DNA from: JBBQVS01 sp964250805
Lineage (GTDB): Bacteria > Chloroflexota > Ktedonobacteria > Ktedonobacterales > Ktedonobacteraceae
Direction: 5' to 3'
Assembly: GCA_964250805.1 (NCBI GenBank)
Contig: CAXUHG010000016.1
Span: forward strand, 1-64,000
Length of the DNA: 64,000 nt
Shown here: in pieces, positions 1 to 8,572 of the stretch
Numbering within the stretch: the first letter of the stretch is position 1
How the letters are laid out: the number at the start of each line of letters is the position of its first letter
Notes under the pieces: generated by a model
The model's database searches: none
Seen by the model: only the letters and a program-made list of their open reading frames with translations
What the model was told of the DNA's origin: nothing
Translations under genes and position numbers: made by a program

Positions 1-40
1 ATATTCACAAACCATCCATTCGTGCGGAAGGAAAAAGACC

Positions 41-2599
41 ATGACGGTAGGATTGGTCATAGTTTCACATAGCGAAAAACTTGCCAGTGGTGCTACGGAA
101 CTCGCGCAGCAAATGACGAAGCAACAGGTCGCAATCGCGGCAGCAGGCGGTATGGGAAACAATGACCTCGGCACATCAGCAGACATCATTCAACATGCGA
201 TTGAAAGCGTGGATAGTCCCGACGGTGTACTCGTATTTCTCGATATGGGTAGTGCGGTTCTCTCTACAGAGATGGCTCTCGAAATGCTTCCCGATGAGCA
301 ACGGCGGCGTGTTGTCTTGACGTTTGCACCTGTTGTCGAAGGAGCGGTTGCTGCTGCTTTAGAGGCAACGCTGAGTCGCTCGCTCTCGGAAGTCAAGGCG
401 GCAGCAGAACAAACCGCGAGTAAACAAAATCTACAAAACCTGAAGCCAATTACGCAAGACGAAGAGGCAGCAATAGAGTCAGTCCCTACAAATGAAGCAC
501 CACTAGCTGCCAACGCTTTAGAAAAACAATTTACACTTAGCAATCCCTCCGGTCTGCATGCACGACCCGCAAGCCTGTTCGTACAAGCCGCCGCACCGTT
601 CAAAGCAACTATAGAGGTGAGAACAAGCAAGCGGCAGGCAAGAGCGAATAGTATGTCCGAGTTGTTATCATTGGCAGCTCGCCAAGGCGAAACGATAACT
701 CTACGCGCGAGCGGTGACGATGCACAGACCGCCCTCGACACTTTAGGCGAACTCGTACTCGTCGGCTTCCATGAGACAACCGAAACCTCTCCATCTACTT
801 CTCGACAAGTGAAAGAAAAAAAGAGTGATTATTCGCAATCTGCTAACGAGTTTCACGGCATCGCCACCTCCAAAGGCTTCGCACTAGGTCCAGCTTTCGT
901 ATATGATGCGCACGCAATCGCGTTGAGTTCGATTGAACGTCAGACAATCGTTCCCGAACAGGTGACAGCCGAGCAAAAGCGTTTGACAGAAGCGGTCGAA
1001 GTCACTATCAAGGAGGTACAGGCATTAGCTCAACGTATGCAACAACAGGTTGGCAAAAACGAGGCTGCTATTTTCGATGCACAAGCTCAATTGCTCAATG
1101 ACCCAGCCTTGCTCGAAACCGCCTCTGCTATTATTCAACAGCAACACTATGACGCTGCAAGTGCGATAGCACAGGCAGGTGAGCAAAGCGCGGTACAGCT
1201 TGAGGCACTTGACGATCTCCTCTTTGCTGGTCGTGCCGTCGATATTCGTGATGTCGTGAGTCGCGTTATACAGCATCTGGGCGGTCAGACATCGGCACGT
1301 CAGGACTTCCGTGCCCCTGGTATTCTTGTTGCGCATGACCTTACTCCATCTGATACAGCGCAACTACGACACGAAATGGTACTTGGCATCTGTACAATGC
1401 AGGGCGGTCCCACTGCCCATACCGCTATTCTAGCTCGTGCCCTCGGTATTCCCGCGATAGCTGGGCTAGACGAGATACTACTACAACGCGTTTCCTCCGG
1501 CGACGAACTTGGTATGGACGCGGAAAAAGGCATCGTCTATCTGCAACCCACAGCCGAAGTACGCGCAAACTTAGAGCAGCATATCGCCGAGCAGAAACAA
1601 CGACAGGACACACAGAAGGCCGTCGCACAGCAGACGCACGAGCCGCTTCTGATTGACGGGCAACGCATTTATTTGTTCGCAAATATAGGTAGTGCCGTCG
1701 AAGCTGAGGCGGCTCGTCAATGGGGCGCAGAGGGTGTTGGTCTATTGCGTACCGAATTTCTCTTCGCCGATAGACAAACTCTACCAAACGATGAGGAGCA
1801 ACGAACCAGCTATGCACAGGTTTTTCGTGCGTTTCGGAGTAATTCAGATGCTAGCAGCCCAATAGTGGTACGTACTCTCGATGCCGGTGCCGACAAGCCT
1901 ATGCCTTCTATCCAACCATATCTCCCAGCCGCGAAAGAAGCAAATCCCGCCCTTGGTATGCGCGGTGTGCGTATCCAACTCGCTCATCCCGAACTATTGG
2001 AGCAGCAATTTCGCTCACTGTTACAGGCGGCACAGGATGAACATGTAAACTTGCATATCATGGTACCTATGCTCACAACCGTCGAAGAGCTACGTACCGT
2101 GCGCACAATTTTTGAACGTGTCACTACTAGCATAAATCTTGCCACACCTGTCCCCCTTGGTATCATGGTAGAAGTACCGGCGTCTGTCATAATGGCAGCG
2201 GAGCTAGCACAGATTGCCGATTTCTTCAGCATCGGCGCGAACGATCTGTCACAATACACGCTTGCAAGTGATCGTACCAATACCGCCCTCGCATCTCTCT
2301 ACACGCCCATGCAACCCTCGGTACTACGTTCCATTCGCCAGATTGCCGAGGCTGGACATGCCGAAGGGAAACTCGTAGCAGTGTGTGGTGAAATGGCAAG
2401 TGATATCCGGCTCGCCCCCGTTCTTATTGGGCTTGGTGTTACCGAACTGAGCATGACGCCCAACGCGTTACCAGAGATACGAGCCGTGCTTACAGGTCAT
2501 ACGATGCAAGAGTTTACCCACCTCGCCAACCGAGTTTTGCAAGCCAGCACCGTTGCTGAGGTGGAGCAGATATGTAATGAGTTTGCGAACGGGGCGTAA
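41..2599 (+). CDS. dhaM: DhaM-HPr-enzyme I fusion phosphotransferase
   Basis: An 852-residue cytosolic phosphotransferase with three joined modules. Residues 1-130 match the PTS EIIA-mannose-like DhaM domain that phosphorylates dihydroxyacetone kinase, with its histidine at residue 10 (IVSHS). Residues 165-250 form an HPr domain with the active-site motif GLHARPAS (His173). Residues 270-850 form a full enzyme I that takes phosphate from phosphoenolpyruvate, with catalytic His460 in GGPTAHTAILAR and the C-terminal PEP-binding barrel. This architecture normally passes phosphate from PEP to DhaL-bound ADP, so dhaK and dhaL are expected just upstream, outside the window; that part is inference. 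The ATG is preceded by a purine-rich GGAAGGAAAAA site. The family assignment is firm. The enzyme I part is longer than the shortened one in enterobacterial DhaM, so it could also serve as a general EI. Confidence 0.93.
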   Translation: MTVGLVIVSHSEKLASGATELAQQMTKQQVAIAAAGGMGNNDLGTSADIIQHAIESVDSPDGVLVFLDMGSAVLSTEMALEMLPDEQRRRVVLTFAPVVEGAVAAALEATLSRSLSEVKAAAEQTASKQNLQNLKPITQDEEAAIESVPTNEAPLAANALEKQFTLSNPSGLHARPASLFVQAAAPFKATIEVRTSKRQARANSMSELLSLAARQGETITLRASGDDAQTALDTLGELVLVGFHETTETSPSTSRQVKEKKSDYSQSANEFHGIATSKGFALGPAFVYDAHAIALSSIERQTIVPEQVTAEQKRLTEAVEVTIKEVQALAQRMQQQVGKNEAAIFDAQAQLLNDPALLETASAIIQQQHYDAASAIAQAGEQSAVQLEALDDLLFAGRAVDIRDVVSRVIQHLGGQTSARQDFRAPGILVAHDLTPSDTAQLRHEMVLGICTMQGGPTAHTAILARALGIPAIAGLDEILLQRVSSGDELGMDAEKGIVYLQPTAEVRANLEQHIAEQKQRQDTQKAVAQQTHEPLLIDGQRIYLFANIGSAVEAEAARQWGAEGVGLLRTEFLFADRQTLPNDEEQRTSYAQVFRAFRSNSDASSPIVVRTLDAGADKPMPSIQPYLPAAKEANPALGMRGVRIQLAHPELLEQQFRSLLQAAQDEHVNLHIMVPMLTTVEELRTVRTIFERVTTSINLATPVPLGIMVEVPASVIMAAELAQIADFFSIGANDLSQYTLASDRTNTALASLYTPMQPSVLRSIRQIAEAGHAEGKLVAVCGEMASDIRLAPVLIGLGVTELSMTPNALPEIRAVLTGHTMQEFTHLANRVLQASTVAEVEQICNEFANGA

Positions 2600-2605
2600 C
2601 CACTC

Positions 2606-2658
2606 ATGAGGAATTTCACGGGTGTCAACAGATTTGTTGACACCCGTGAAATTCTCAT
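2606..2658. terminator. Bidirectional hairpin terminator
   Basis: A near-perfect inverted repeat with about 24-base arms (one unpaired base), containing TTTCACGGGTGTCAACA and its complement around a 4-base loop. It lies between the convergent dhaM fusion and the lipoprotein remnant and touches the stop codon of the latter. It most likely ends transcription from both sides. Confidence 0.8.
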
Positions 2659-3053
2659 TATACCATACTTGCTAGCGTTCTCCCAATTTGCCACACATCG
2701 GTCGTTTCAAGGTTGCTCAACACCACGACATCGAGGTTTTTGTTGCTATAGAAACCGTTGTAGGCAAAATCCGCCACGCCATACCCCTTCTCGAAGAGCA
2801 TACCATTATGCTCCACCAGCACCGAGCCGCCTAATGTCCCCTCCGCCGCCAACTTTGTAAGGTATGCATCTATACGAGCCGCCTGCGGAAACGGTTTAAG
2901 CGTCACCGTAGGAATTGGCGCGATGGGTGTTCGAGTGCTGTTCTTAATGATGAGCTTGTCGGACACTGTATTGCATGCAATCAACATTACAATGAGAGTA
3001 AATAAGAGGAAAGGCAGCAGATAACCCCGCAAGCCATAGCAAGGTTTATGCAT
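2658..3053 (-). pseudogene. Lipoprotein with internally deleted beta-lactamase-type serine hydrolase domain
   Basis: The product is 131 residues long. It starts with a lipoprotein signal (hydrophobic residues 11-26, lipobox LIAC, Cys27). Residues 60-95 look like the start of a class C beta-lactamase/penicillin-binding hydrolase (GGSVLVEHNGMLFEKGYGVA). The sequence then jumps to NGFYSNKNLDVVVLSNLE, which resembles the extreme C-terminus of the same family. The SxxK and YxN catalytic motifs and some 200 residues between are missing, with the reading frame kept. The start is well supported by AAGGGAG eight bases before the ATG. I infer a decayed, catalytically dead gene; the other possibility is an assembly collapse around nucleotides 2755-2775. 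Confidence 0.75.
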
Positions 3054-3075
3054 GGATATCTCCCTTACGACGGTA

Positions 3076-3215
3076 TTTCGTAGGGACCCGATTTATCGCA
3101 TCCGAAGCGCAATTCATTGCGCGAAATCTGTACAAACTCTGTATACGGGTTGTTTCAGACATGATCTCGCGTGATAAATCACGCAATGGACGCGATAAAT
3201 CTGATCCCTACGAAA
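3076..3215. repeat. Palindromic dispersed repeat, GTAGGGACC family (long form)
   Basis: Terminal inverted repeats of about 28 bases begin TTTCGTAGGGACCCG and end GATCCCTACGAAA. They enclose a centre with its own short inverted repeats (GCGCAATTCATTGCGC and CGTGATAAATCACG). Related copies occur at about 10129, 31520, 41081, 41198 and elsewhere. It has no coding capacity and fills the gap between the lipoprotein remnant and the methylase gene. It looks like a non-autonomous MITE-like element. Confidence 0.8.
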
Positions 3216-3285
3216 ATTCGCGGAATCAATATTATAGACCGCTACAGACGATATGTCATAAGCATAGCTCACGATTTAGAAAATA

Positions 3286-4308
3286 TCATGCGTCCTTCGA
3301 CGTATTTTTTACGCCAACGAGAATGTCGCGGCGTTTAATCACGCGATCTACTGAATGTACGAATTGCGTATAAGGCGGCTCATTACGCACGGTAAGCTCC
3401 GTTTCGCGCTCAAAAAAGCTAACCATCTCCGCACGCTCGATACGTGTTGCGTTCCATGCCAGTGCTAGCGTCCCCCCCGGTAATAACATCTGCGTCCATA
3501 TAGGCAATGCATGAGTAAGCAGGGCAGAGATTTCGCCGAAATGTTGAATGCCATAGGGCAAGTCGGCAACTATCGCATGCATATGCGGGCCTCCTGGCAC
3601 CTCGCGTAGATGCATCTCGGCCTGTACTGTATCGCCATTCACCAACACCAGCATGCGTGTATCGCCTTTGCGCCCAATCTCAAACTGATAGCGACGACCA
3701 GCCTTGCGCCCACGTTCATCACGCTCTTTATAATGCATGGGAATACTATTCAGATATTGCCGTACAAAGACTTCTGTCGTCTCGATATCCTGCTTATTCA
3801 ACTCAATCCCAAACGCGTCATAGCCAGCACTCAAAGCCAGGAACAGCGTCGTCCCACCCCCTGCCAGCGGATCGAGAACACGCAACCGCTCACCAAGTTG
3901 TGTACTATACTCGCCCGCGAAGAGTGCCACGTTCAGCAACACCTGCGTAAACACCTCGTTCGTCTTGCCCTTATAGCGTCTTGTCTCCGCCATCTCTAAC
4001 GGTACAAACGGCATAAACTGTAGCTCCATTGGACGCAACAGAGGACCCTTAACCTCACCCAGCGAGTCGAAATACTCGTACACCTCGCTGGTTGCCCCCA
4101 AACGACCCAGCACCGCTAACATATCAGGTACAAGACGCGTCTCATCAAGCGTCACCAAAAGATAGGCTTGTCCTGCTAAAGTAACGGAAGAGCAGTCAGT
4201 GATAGCACTTCCGAGAGGGCTAGCGAGGAGTTCCGGCATCGCAAGCGTTGCGACCATATTCATGTACTGTGTGCTGCGCTGTGGGGTGATTTTCAGTGCT
4301 AGTTTCAT
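3286..4308 (-). CDS. TRM11-like SAM-dependent methyltransferase
   Basis: A 340-residue protein with the two diagnostic motifs of the UPF0020/TRM11 class of N-methyltransferases. The SAM-binding loop is DPLAGGGTTLF near residue 150, and the catalytic motif ADLPYG (a DPPY variant) is near residue 250. Members of this class methylate guanosine in tRNA or rRNA, or bases in DNA; which substrate applies here cannot be told. No separate THUMP domain is obvious in the N-terminal 100 residues. The start codon overlaps the stop of a small membrane-protein gene (ATGA), so translation is probably coupled. The C-terminal end carries a lysine-containing tail. Confidence 0.8.
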   Translation of the reverse strand: MKLALKITPQRSTQYMNMVATLAMPELLASPLGSAITDCSSVTLAGQAYLLVTLDETRLVPDMLAVLGRLGATSEVYEYFDSLGEVKGPLLRPMELQFMPFVPLEMAETRRYKGKTNEVFTQVLLNVALFAGEYSTQLGERLRVLDPLAGGGTTLFLALSAGYDAFGIELNKQDIETTEVFVRQYLNSIPMHYKERDERGRKAGRRYQFEIGRKGDTRMLVLVNGDTVQAEMHLREVPGGPHMHAIVADLPYGIQHFGEISALLTHALPIWTQMLLPGGTLALAWNATRIERAEMVSFFERETELTVRNEPPYTQFVHSVDRVIKRRDILVGVKNTSKDA

Positions 4309-4472
4309 CGCTTCACAGGTACCTGCAACAGTAGCACGACCGCACCAATCAGCAGAATAACACCAAGAATGATTTCAAGGATATTGACGCTACTGATGAT
4401 GCTCTCGCCAACAAGGGCACCACCAATAGCGAACAAAACGACAACAAGAAGATAACGTAAGTTCGTATTCAT
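4305..4472 (-). CDS. Small two-helix membrane protein
   Basis: A 55-residue reading frame read from the complement. It begins MNTNLRYLLVVVLFAIGGAL and has two hydrophobic stretches (residues 7-21 and about 31-49) separated by a short SIISSVN turn, and ends in a basic QVPVKR tail. That pattern fits a small inner-membrane protein with two transmembrane segments. Its TGA stop overlaps the ATG of the downstream methyltransferase in an ATGA arrangement, which argues that it is a real, co-translated gene. The ribosome site is weak. I do not recognise the family. Confidence 0.6.
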   Translation of the reverse strand: MNTNLRYLLVVVLFAIGGALVGESIISSVNILEIILGVILLIGAVVLLLQVPVKR

Positions 4473-4565
4473 GATAAAACAAGGCTCGTTTCTGAGAAGA
4501 GTGGATGGACAACAAATATATGTTCGGTTCAGAGTATAGCATATTCGGGAAGTGCTTCTGAAGGC

Positions 4566-4595
4566 TTGACAAAGAAGATAATGACGGTTTATAAT
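4566..4595 (+). promoter_or_regulatory. Consensus sigma-70-type promoter of the marR operon
   Basis: TTGACA at 4566-4571 and TATAAT at 4590-4595 with an 18-base spacer, both perfect matches. The next 60 bases to the marR start are AT-rich and contain ATAGCTAT and several TAGT/ACTA half sites (4605-4645), a plausible MarR operator for autoregulation. Confidence 0.75.
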
Positions 4596-4664
4596 TTTAA
4601 TTAGATAAACTAAGTAATAGCTATAGTAAGTATTAGTTATACTAATGAAAAAGAGAGGAAATGT

Positions 4665-5150
4665 ATGACCGATTACTCTTCTAACGACACATTGGACATT
4701 GCCGAGGAGTTGTTTGCTCTCATTCCCCGCTTACTGAACCGCATTCGCGCGGACATTCCCCGCGATACTGACGATATTGCACCGGAGTGGCGTGATATCT
4801 TAGAACTCCGTGCTACAAAGGGGCAGCTCAAGTTGTTGCGCGTTCTGGTGACACGTCAACGATGCACCATGCAGGAATTAGCCGAGCAACTGGATGTCGC
4901 GCCGCCAACCGTTACCGTCATGGTCAAACGACTGCTGACTCAGGGATTTGTCGAGCGTATTCGTGACGAGCAGGACTGGCGGGTTGTGCAGGTGTCACCT
5001 ACCGAACGCGGGCAACGCGCGGTCTTGCGCTATGAAGAGTTCTGGCGTGCGAATCTACAACGTCTTCTCGACCATCTCAGCAAGGACGAACTGACACAGT
5101 TACGTGTGGCTCTTCCTATTCTTCGCCATCTGAGCGAAGCAGAACTATGA
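4665..5150 (+). CDS. MarR family transcriptional regulator
   Basis: A 161-residue winged-helix protein. Residues 60-130 contain the MarR DNA-binding core (MQELAEQLDVAPPTVTVMVKRL), followed by the wing with the typical basic-acidic DEQDWR turn. It is the first gene of an operon; an MFS pump starts 12 bases downstream and an isochorismatase-like gene follows. MarR proteins paired with pumps usually repress them until a phenolic or other toxic ligand binds, and that role is inferred here from context. The start has AGAGAGGAAATG just upstream, and a perfect promoter lies 70 bases before it. Confidence 0.9.
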   Translation: MTDYSSNDTLDIAEELFALIPRLLNRIRADIPRDTDDIAPEWRDILELRATKGQLKLLRVLVTRQRCTMQELAEQLDVAPPTVTVMVKRLLTQGFVERIRDEQDWRVVQVSPTERGQRAVLRYEEFWRANLQRLLDHLSKDELTQLRVALPILRHLSEAEL

Positions 5151-5162
5151 AGGTAAACTCTT

Positions 5163-6506
5163 ATGCAACCAATAAATTCTGACACTCAGGAACAGACTCT
5201 TCCCGAAGCTATCATCGAGGAGGAGCAGCAGGTCAGTACACAGGTCAAGGGTTTGGGACGAACGTTTGTTGCTCTGCGCCATCGGAATTACCGACTGTTC
5301 TTTTTTGGTCAAATGATCTCATATATTGGGACATGGATGCAGACCGCCGCGCAGGCATGGTTGGTCTTACAACTCACACATAGCGCGTTGCTACTCGGAA
5401 CAGTGAGCTTACTACAATACCTGCCAGTGATGATTTTCTCACTTTACGGTGGTGTGCTTGCTGATCGGATACCGAAACGGACGCTGGTACTTGTGACACA
5501 ATCCATTTCGCTTGTTCAGTCAGCTGTCATGTGGCTCCTGGTGATAACAGGAGTGGTACAAGTTTGGCATATTCTGCTCCTGGTAGCTCTGCTGGGCATC
5601 ACAAATGCACTTGATAGTCCTACACGAAACGCTTTTGTGAATGAAATGGTAGGGCGTGAAGACCTGCCAAACGCCGTTGCCTTGAACTCTTCGCTCGTCA
5701 ACATGGCTCGTGTGCTGGGACCAGGGATTGGTGGGGTGCTTATTGCATGGCTTGGCGTTGCACCACTTTTTCTGCTCAACACGCTGAGTTTTATCGCCGT
5801 TCTTATCGGACTAGCGATGATCGATACGCGAACGTTATATGCCTTGCCCAGCAAACGAGCGGACGATAAAAAACTTAGTGCTTTTGAGAGCTTGCGCGAG
5901 GGTCTCTCCTACTCCTTGCATATGCCAGCCATTCTTCTGATTACAAGCGTTATTGGTGGAGTTGCATTATTCGGCATCACTTTCAATGTGATGTTGCCGC
6001 TGTTTGCCACCGAGGTATTCCATGCCGGAGCAAGGGGGTATGGCTTCACTACAGCAGCCTATGGACTTGGTGCTCTGTTCTCAGCACTGTGGGTCGCCTG
6101 GGGAAACCGCAAACCGAATATTCGCTTTCTGCTGAGTGCTGCGTTTGTGTTCAGTATACTTGAGATCGCGCTTGCGCTTTCTCCCTTGTACATCCTCGCG
6201 TTTCCACTCCTTGTCGGCATAGGATTTGCGCAGATTGTAGTGACAGCCACTGCGAACACGACTATTCAAACGGTTGCGCCCAATCATCTGCGTGGCAGAA
6301 TAATAAGTGTCTACCTGCTGGTCTATGCAGGTGCCTTACCATTAGGAAACTTCCTGGCAGGTGCCTTAACGACTCGTATTGGCGTCTCAACGACATTCTT
6401 GATTGGAGGTACTCTGTGCCTCGTCGTTGCAACTACTGCTTGGCTTTTGCGTAAACCAGCCGAGAAAAGTCTCGAAGCGTCAACTACAGCGATGAGAAGT
6501 GAGTAG
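5163..6506 (+). CDS. MFS transporter, EntS-like (MFS_3)
   Basis: A 447-residue integral membrane protein with about 12 transmembrane segments. The N-terminus RHRNYRLFFFGQMISYIGTW is typical of the EntS/MFS_3 branch of proton-driven exporters, and the A-motif-like GGVLADRIPKR lies after helix 2. It begins 12 bases after the marR stop, so the two are co-transcribed. The likely role is export of a small toxic or siderophore-like compound under control of the MarR protein; the substrate is unknown. Its end is close to, or overlaps, the next gene. Confidence 0.88.
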   Translation: MQPINSDTQEQTLPEAIIEEEQQVSTQVKGLGRTFVALRHRNYRLFFFGQMISYIGTWMQTAAQAWLVLQLTHSALLLGTVSLLQYLPVMIFSLYGGVLADRIPKRTLVLVTQSISLVQSAVMWLLVITGVVQVWHILLLVALLGITNALDSPTRNAFVNEMVGREDLPNAVALNSSLVNMARVLGPGIGGVLIAWLGVAPLFLLNTLSFIAVLIGLAMIDTRTLYALPSKRADDKKLSAFESLREGLSYSLHMPAILLITSVIGGVALFGITFNVMLPLFATEVFHAGARGYGFTTAAYGLGALFSALWVAWGNRKPNIRFLLSAAFVFSILEIALALSPLYILAFPLLVGIGFAQIVVTATANTTIQTVAPNHLRGRIISVYLLVYAGALPLGNFLAGALTTRIGVSTTFLIGGTLCLVVATTAWLLRKPAEKSLEASTTAMRSE

Positions 6507-6555
6507 TTGGCATAAGAGCAAACATGTATCGTTTTTCAATAGAAAGGAAAAATCA

Positions 6556-7116
6556 TTGTCTGATACACAATCAAAAACGGCTCTTTTGGTGATGGATATG
6601 CAGGTAGAACTTGGCGCGCGTAACCCCCAGGTCTGTTATACCCCCCCGCCCACACGCCCCACTAGCGCGGCGCCCCGCCCCGCAGCGATTCCTGTAATCT
6701 ATGTGGTTGTGGCTTTCCGTCCGGGTTATCCCGAAATAAGTCCGAGAAATAAGTCCTTCTCTACTGTCAAGCAACGTCCACCTACATCAATGACCACAGT
6801 GGAGATTCATCCTACCATCGCTCCACAGCTAACAGATATCGTGGTCACGAAACGGCGTGTCAGTGCGTTCAGCGGCAGCGATTTAGAAGTGATATTGAAG
6901 GCGCAGGATATTTCGCATCTGGTACTCTGTGGTATAGCGACCAGCGGAGTTGTCTTATCAACACTACGGGAAGCGGCTGATAAAGACTATCAGTTGACCG
7001 TCTTAGCCGATTGCTGCTTTGATGGTGATGAAGAGGTCCATCGCGTTCTGCTGTCCAAAGTCTTTCCACGTCAGGCCGAAGTAGTCCAGGCTGAGGAGTG
7101 GAGGGCGAAGCTGTAG
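6556..7116 (+). CDS. Isochorismatase-family hydrolase without the catalytic cysteine
   Basis: I choose the TTG start at 6556, which has AGAAAGGA eight bases upstream, giving about 186 residues; an ATG at 6499 overlaps the MFS gene but lacks homology. The fold signature is clear: LLVMDMQ carries the first catalytic Asp and TKRRVSAF the Lys. The position of the nucleophilic cysteine reads GIATSGVVLST, with Gly in its place, as in EntB-type isochorismate hydrolases. Between 6630 and 6695 the DNA is an odd C-rich run and the protein reads PPPTRPTSAAPRP where relatives have an alanine-rich helix ending AARAAGIPVIYV. I suspect base-calling errors there. It is the third gene of the marR-MFS operon. 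Confidence 0.75.
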   Translation: MSDTQSKTALLVMDMQVELGARNPQVCYTPPPTRPTSAAPRPAAIPVIYVVVAFRPGYPEISPRNKSFSTVKQRPPTSMTTVEIHPTIAPQLTDIVVTKRRVSAFSGSDLEVILKAQDISHLVLCGIATSGVVLSTLREAADKDYQLTVLADCCFDGDEEVHRVLLSKVFPRQAEVVQAEEWRAKL

Positions 7117-7129
7117 TCTGAAAACGCAG

Positions 7130-7163
7130 AGCAGCCCAGGAGTTCGTAAACTCTTGGGCTGCT
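7130..7163 (+). terminator. Hairpin terminator after the marR operon
   Basis: AGCAGCCCAGGAGTT and ACTCTTGGGCTGCT pair as an inverted repeat (one G-T position) just after the isochorismatase stop. The reverse-strand LysM gene ends about 60 bases further on, so it may serve both directions. Confidence 0.65.
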
Positions 7164-7226
7164 TCTGTGGCTGGCTTGTAAGATAAATTGCTAACTGCTA
7201 GTGAGAACGCTCTGCAAGAACCGATA

Positions 7227-8006
7227 TTACGGTTGGCATGTCCATTCTCTCCAACTGTAGCCATCGCGCACGAATATCTCGTGGGCGGCTAGAGCGTTTG
7301 CCTGGGCGTTAAAGATCGACTGACCCGCCTCTGAGGTTCCTGCGAAAGTCCCTGGCATAATCTGGAAAAGACCCGATGCTCCACTTGGATTGTAGGCATT
7401 TGGGTTTAGACCCGACTCACAACGCGCCACATTGATCGCGGCAGGCCCATAGGCACCAAAGATCGAGTCGATCAGCGCGGGAATGCTCCCCGTTGGTGCG
7501 GGCGGCGATGTGGGTTGTGGAACGGGTGTCTTTGTTGGTGGGGCAACGACTGGTGTTACCACTGGCTGTGGTGGTGTCGTTGGCGTTGTGCGTACTATGG
7601 GCTTCGTCGGTGCCTTCTGCACGGTTGCCTTCTGCACATGTGCCATATGCCCAATTGAGTAGATGTTCTTGACCTGTGACGTGGGCGTAAACCTTTGCAC
7701 AGGAATACATACAATCTGACCCGTGTAAATGGCATTAGGATTGCTCGTATGACTCTGGGATGCTAACCCCGTTAAGTCCATGTGGTAACGAAACGCAATC
7801 CAACTCAATGTATCTCCCTGCACCATACTACCTTCTCTGCTCGTGCAAGGAATGCTAGCGGCTGTTGCTACCGCGCTCGGTATACGAATACTTAGGGTGA
7901 GTGCTACGAAGATCAGTCCAAGCACTGCTCCTATACCCAACTTTACTACGAAACTTCCTCCGTTGTCCTGCCGTAAATACTTCAGGATGTACTTATGTCT
8001 CTGCAA
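7227..8006 (-). CDS. LysM and lytic-transglycosylase-like cell wall protein
   Basis: A 259-residue exported protein. Residues 22-45 are a hydrophobic signal anchor. Residues 55-103 form a LysM peptidoglycan-binding module (MVQGDTLSWIAFRYHMDL and NAIYTGQIVCIP). Residues 115-175 are a Pro/Thr/Val-rich linker. The C-terminus is a transglycosylase/Rpf-like domain: VARCESGLNPNA contains the expected catalytic Glu197, followed by GASGLFQIMPGTF. The protein should bind and cleave peptidoglycan outside the membrane, in wall turnover or resuscitation. Neighbours are unrelated, and there is no operon partner. Confidence 0.87.
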   Translation of the reverse strand: MQRHKYILKYLRQDNGGSFVVKLGIGAVLGLIFVALTLSIRIPSAVATAASIPCTSREGSMVQGDTLSWIAFRYHMDLTGLASQSHTSNPNAIYTGQIVCIPVQRFTPTSQVKNIYSIGHMAHVQKATVQKAPTKPIVRTTPTTPPQPVVTPVVAPPTKTPVPQPTSPPAPTGSIPALIDSIFGAYGPAAINVARCESGLNPNAYNPSGASGLFQIMPGTFAGTSEAGQSIFNAQANALAAHEIFVRDGYSWREWTCQP

Positions 8007-8094
8007 TATAAACTCTTTCTATTGAACACAACCACCCTACAAGCCTTTTTTGCAGCCCGTATAAATATACCCCTGTATAAATATAACAAGACGT

Positions 8095-8129
8095 GCAAAT
8101 CCCACACCTCAAAGAAGTGTGGGACTTGC
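8095..8129 (-). terminator. Hairpin terminator
   Basis: GCAA-TCCCACAC pairs with GTGTGGGA-TTGC around a 9-base loop, with one mismatch. It sits downstream of the small gap-split gene read on the reverse strand. The rest of the region 8007-8212 holds two direct TGTATAAATATA-like repeats and nothing else I recognise. Confidence 0.55.
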
Positions 8130-8212
8130 ATATCTTAACACAAACTATATTGAAACATGCTGAACTACCATTATTATAGCCCATTTGGGCTACGTTTATG
8201 GAAATGTCTACG

Positions 8213-8404
8213 TCATTCGTTGCTTTTCTGGTAATCGCCCTGAGGTTGCTCNNNNNNNNNNNNNNNNNNNNNNNNNNNNNNNNNNNNNNNNNNNNNNNNN
8301 NNNNNNNNNNNNNNNNNNNNNNNNNNNNNNNNNNNNNNNNNNNNNNNNNNNCGTTTCGTGTCATCCTGACCACCCTGAGCATTCTTCTGTGGATTCTCGT
8401 TCAT
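8213..8404 (-). CDS. Small hydrophilic protein split by an assembly gap
   Basis: The readable start is MNENPQKNAQGGQDDTK and the readable end is EQPQGDYQKSNE, with 100 N between them. The ATG at 8404 has AAGGG eleven bases upstream. The N run is exactly 100, which usually marks a gap of unknown size, so the true length and even the continuity of the frame are uncertain. The visible parts are very rich in Q, N, D and G and have no hydrophobic segment. No family is recognised. Confidence 0.35.
   Translation of the reverse strand: MNENPQKNAQGGQDDTKXXXXXXXXXXXXXXXXXXXXXXXXXXXXXXXXXXEQPQGDYQKSNE
8252..8351. other. Assembly gap of 100 N
   Basis: One hundred undetermined bases, probably a scaffold gap of unknown size. 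It interrupts the small reverse-strand reading frame. Confidence 0.99.
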
Positions 8405-8572
8405 AATGTTTTTTCCCTTACTGCTTCTATGCAAAGACAACTACCTATTTAGTACGCCTCAGTTCAGCTATAGGTTACATATCCATAAAGCGGCTACAAT
8501 ACGTGTTATAAGCAAGACAAGAACGAATTTTATTGTTCCCATACATATTATTAGCAACGTTGGAGGCACAAC

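Noticed and set aside
3076..3215. CRISPR-like array from the repeated GATTTATC motifs
   Set aside because: The repeats are inverted and dispersed, not regularly spaced direct repeats with spacers.
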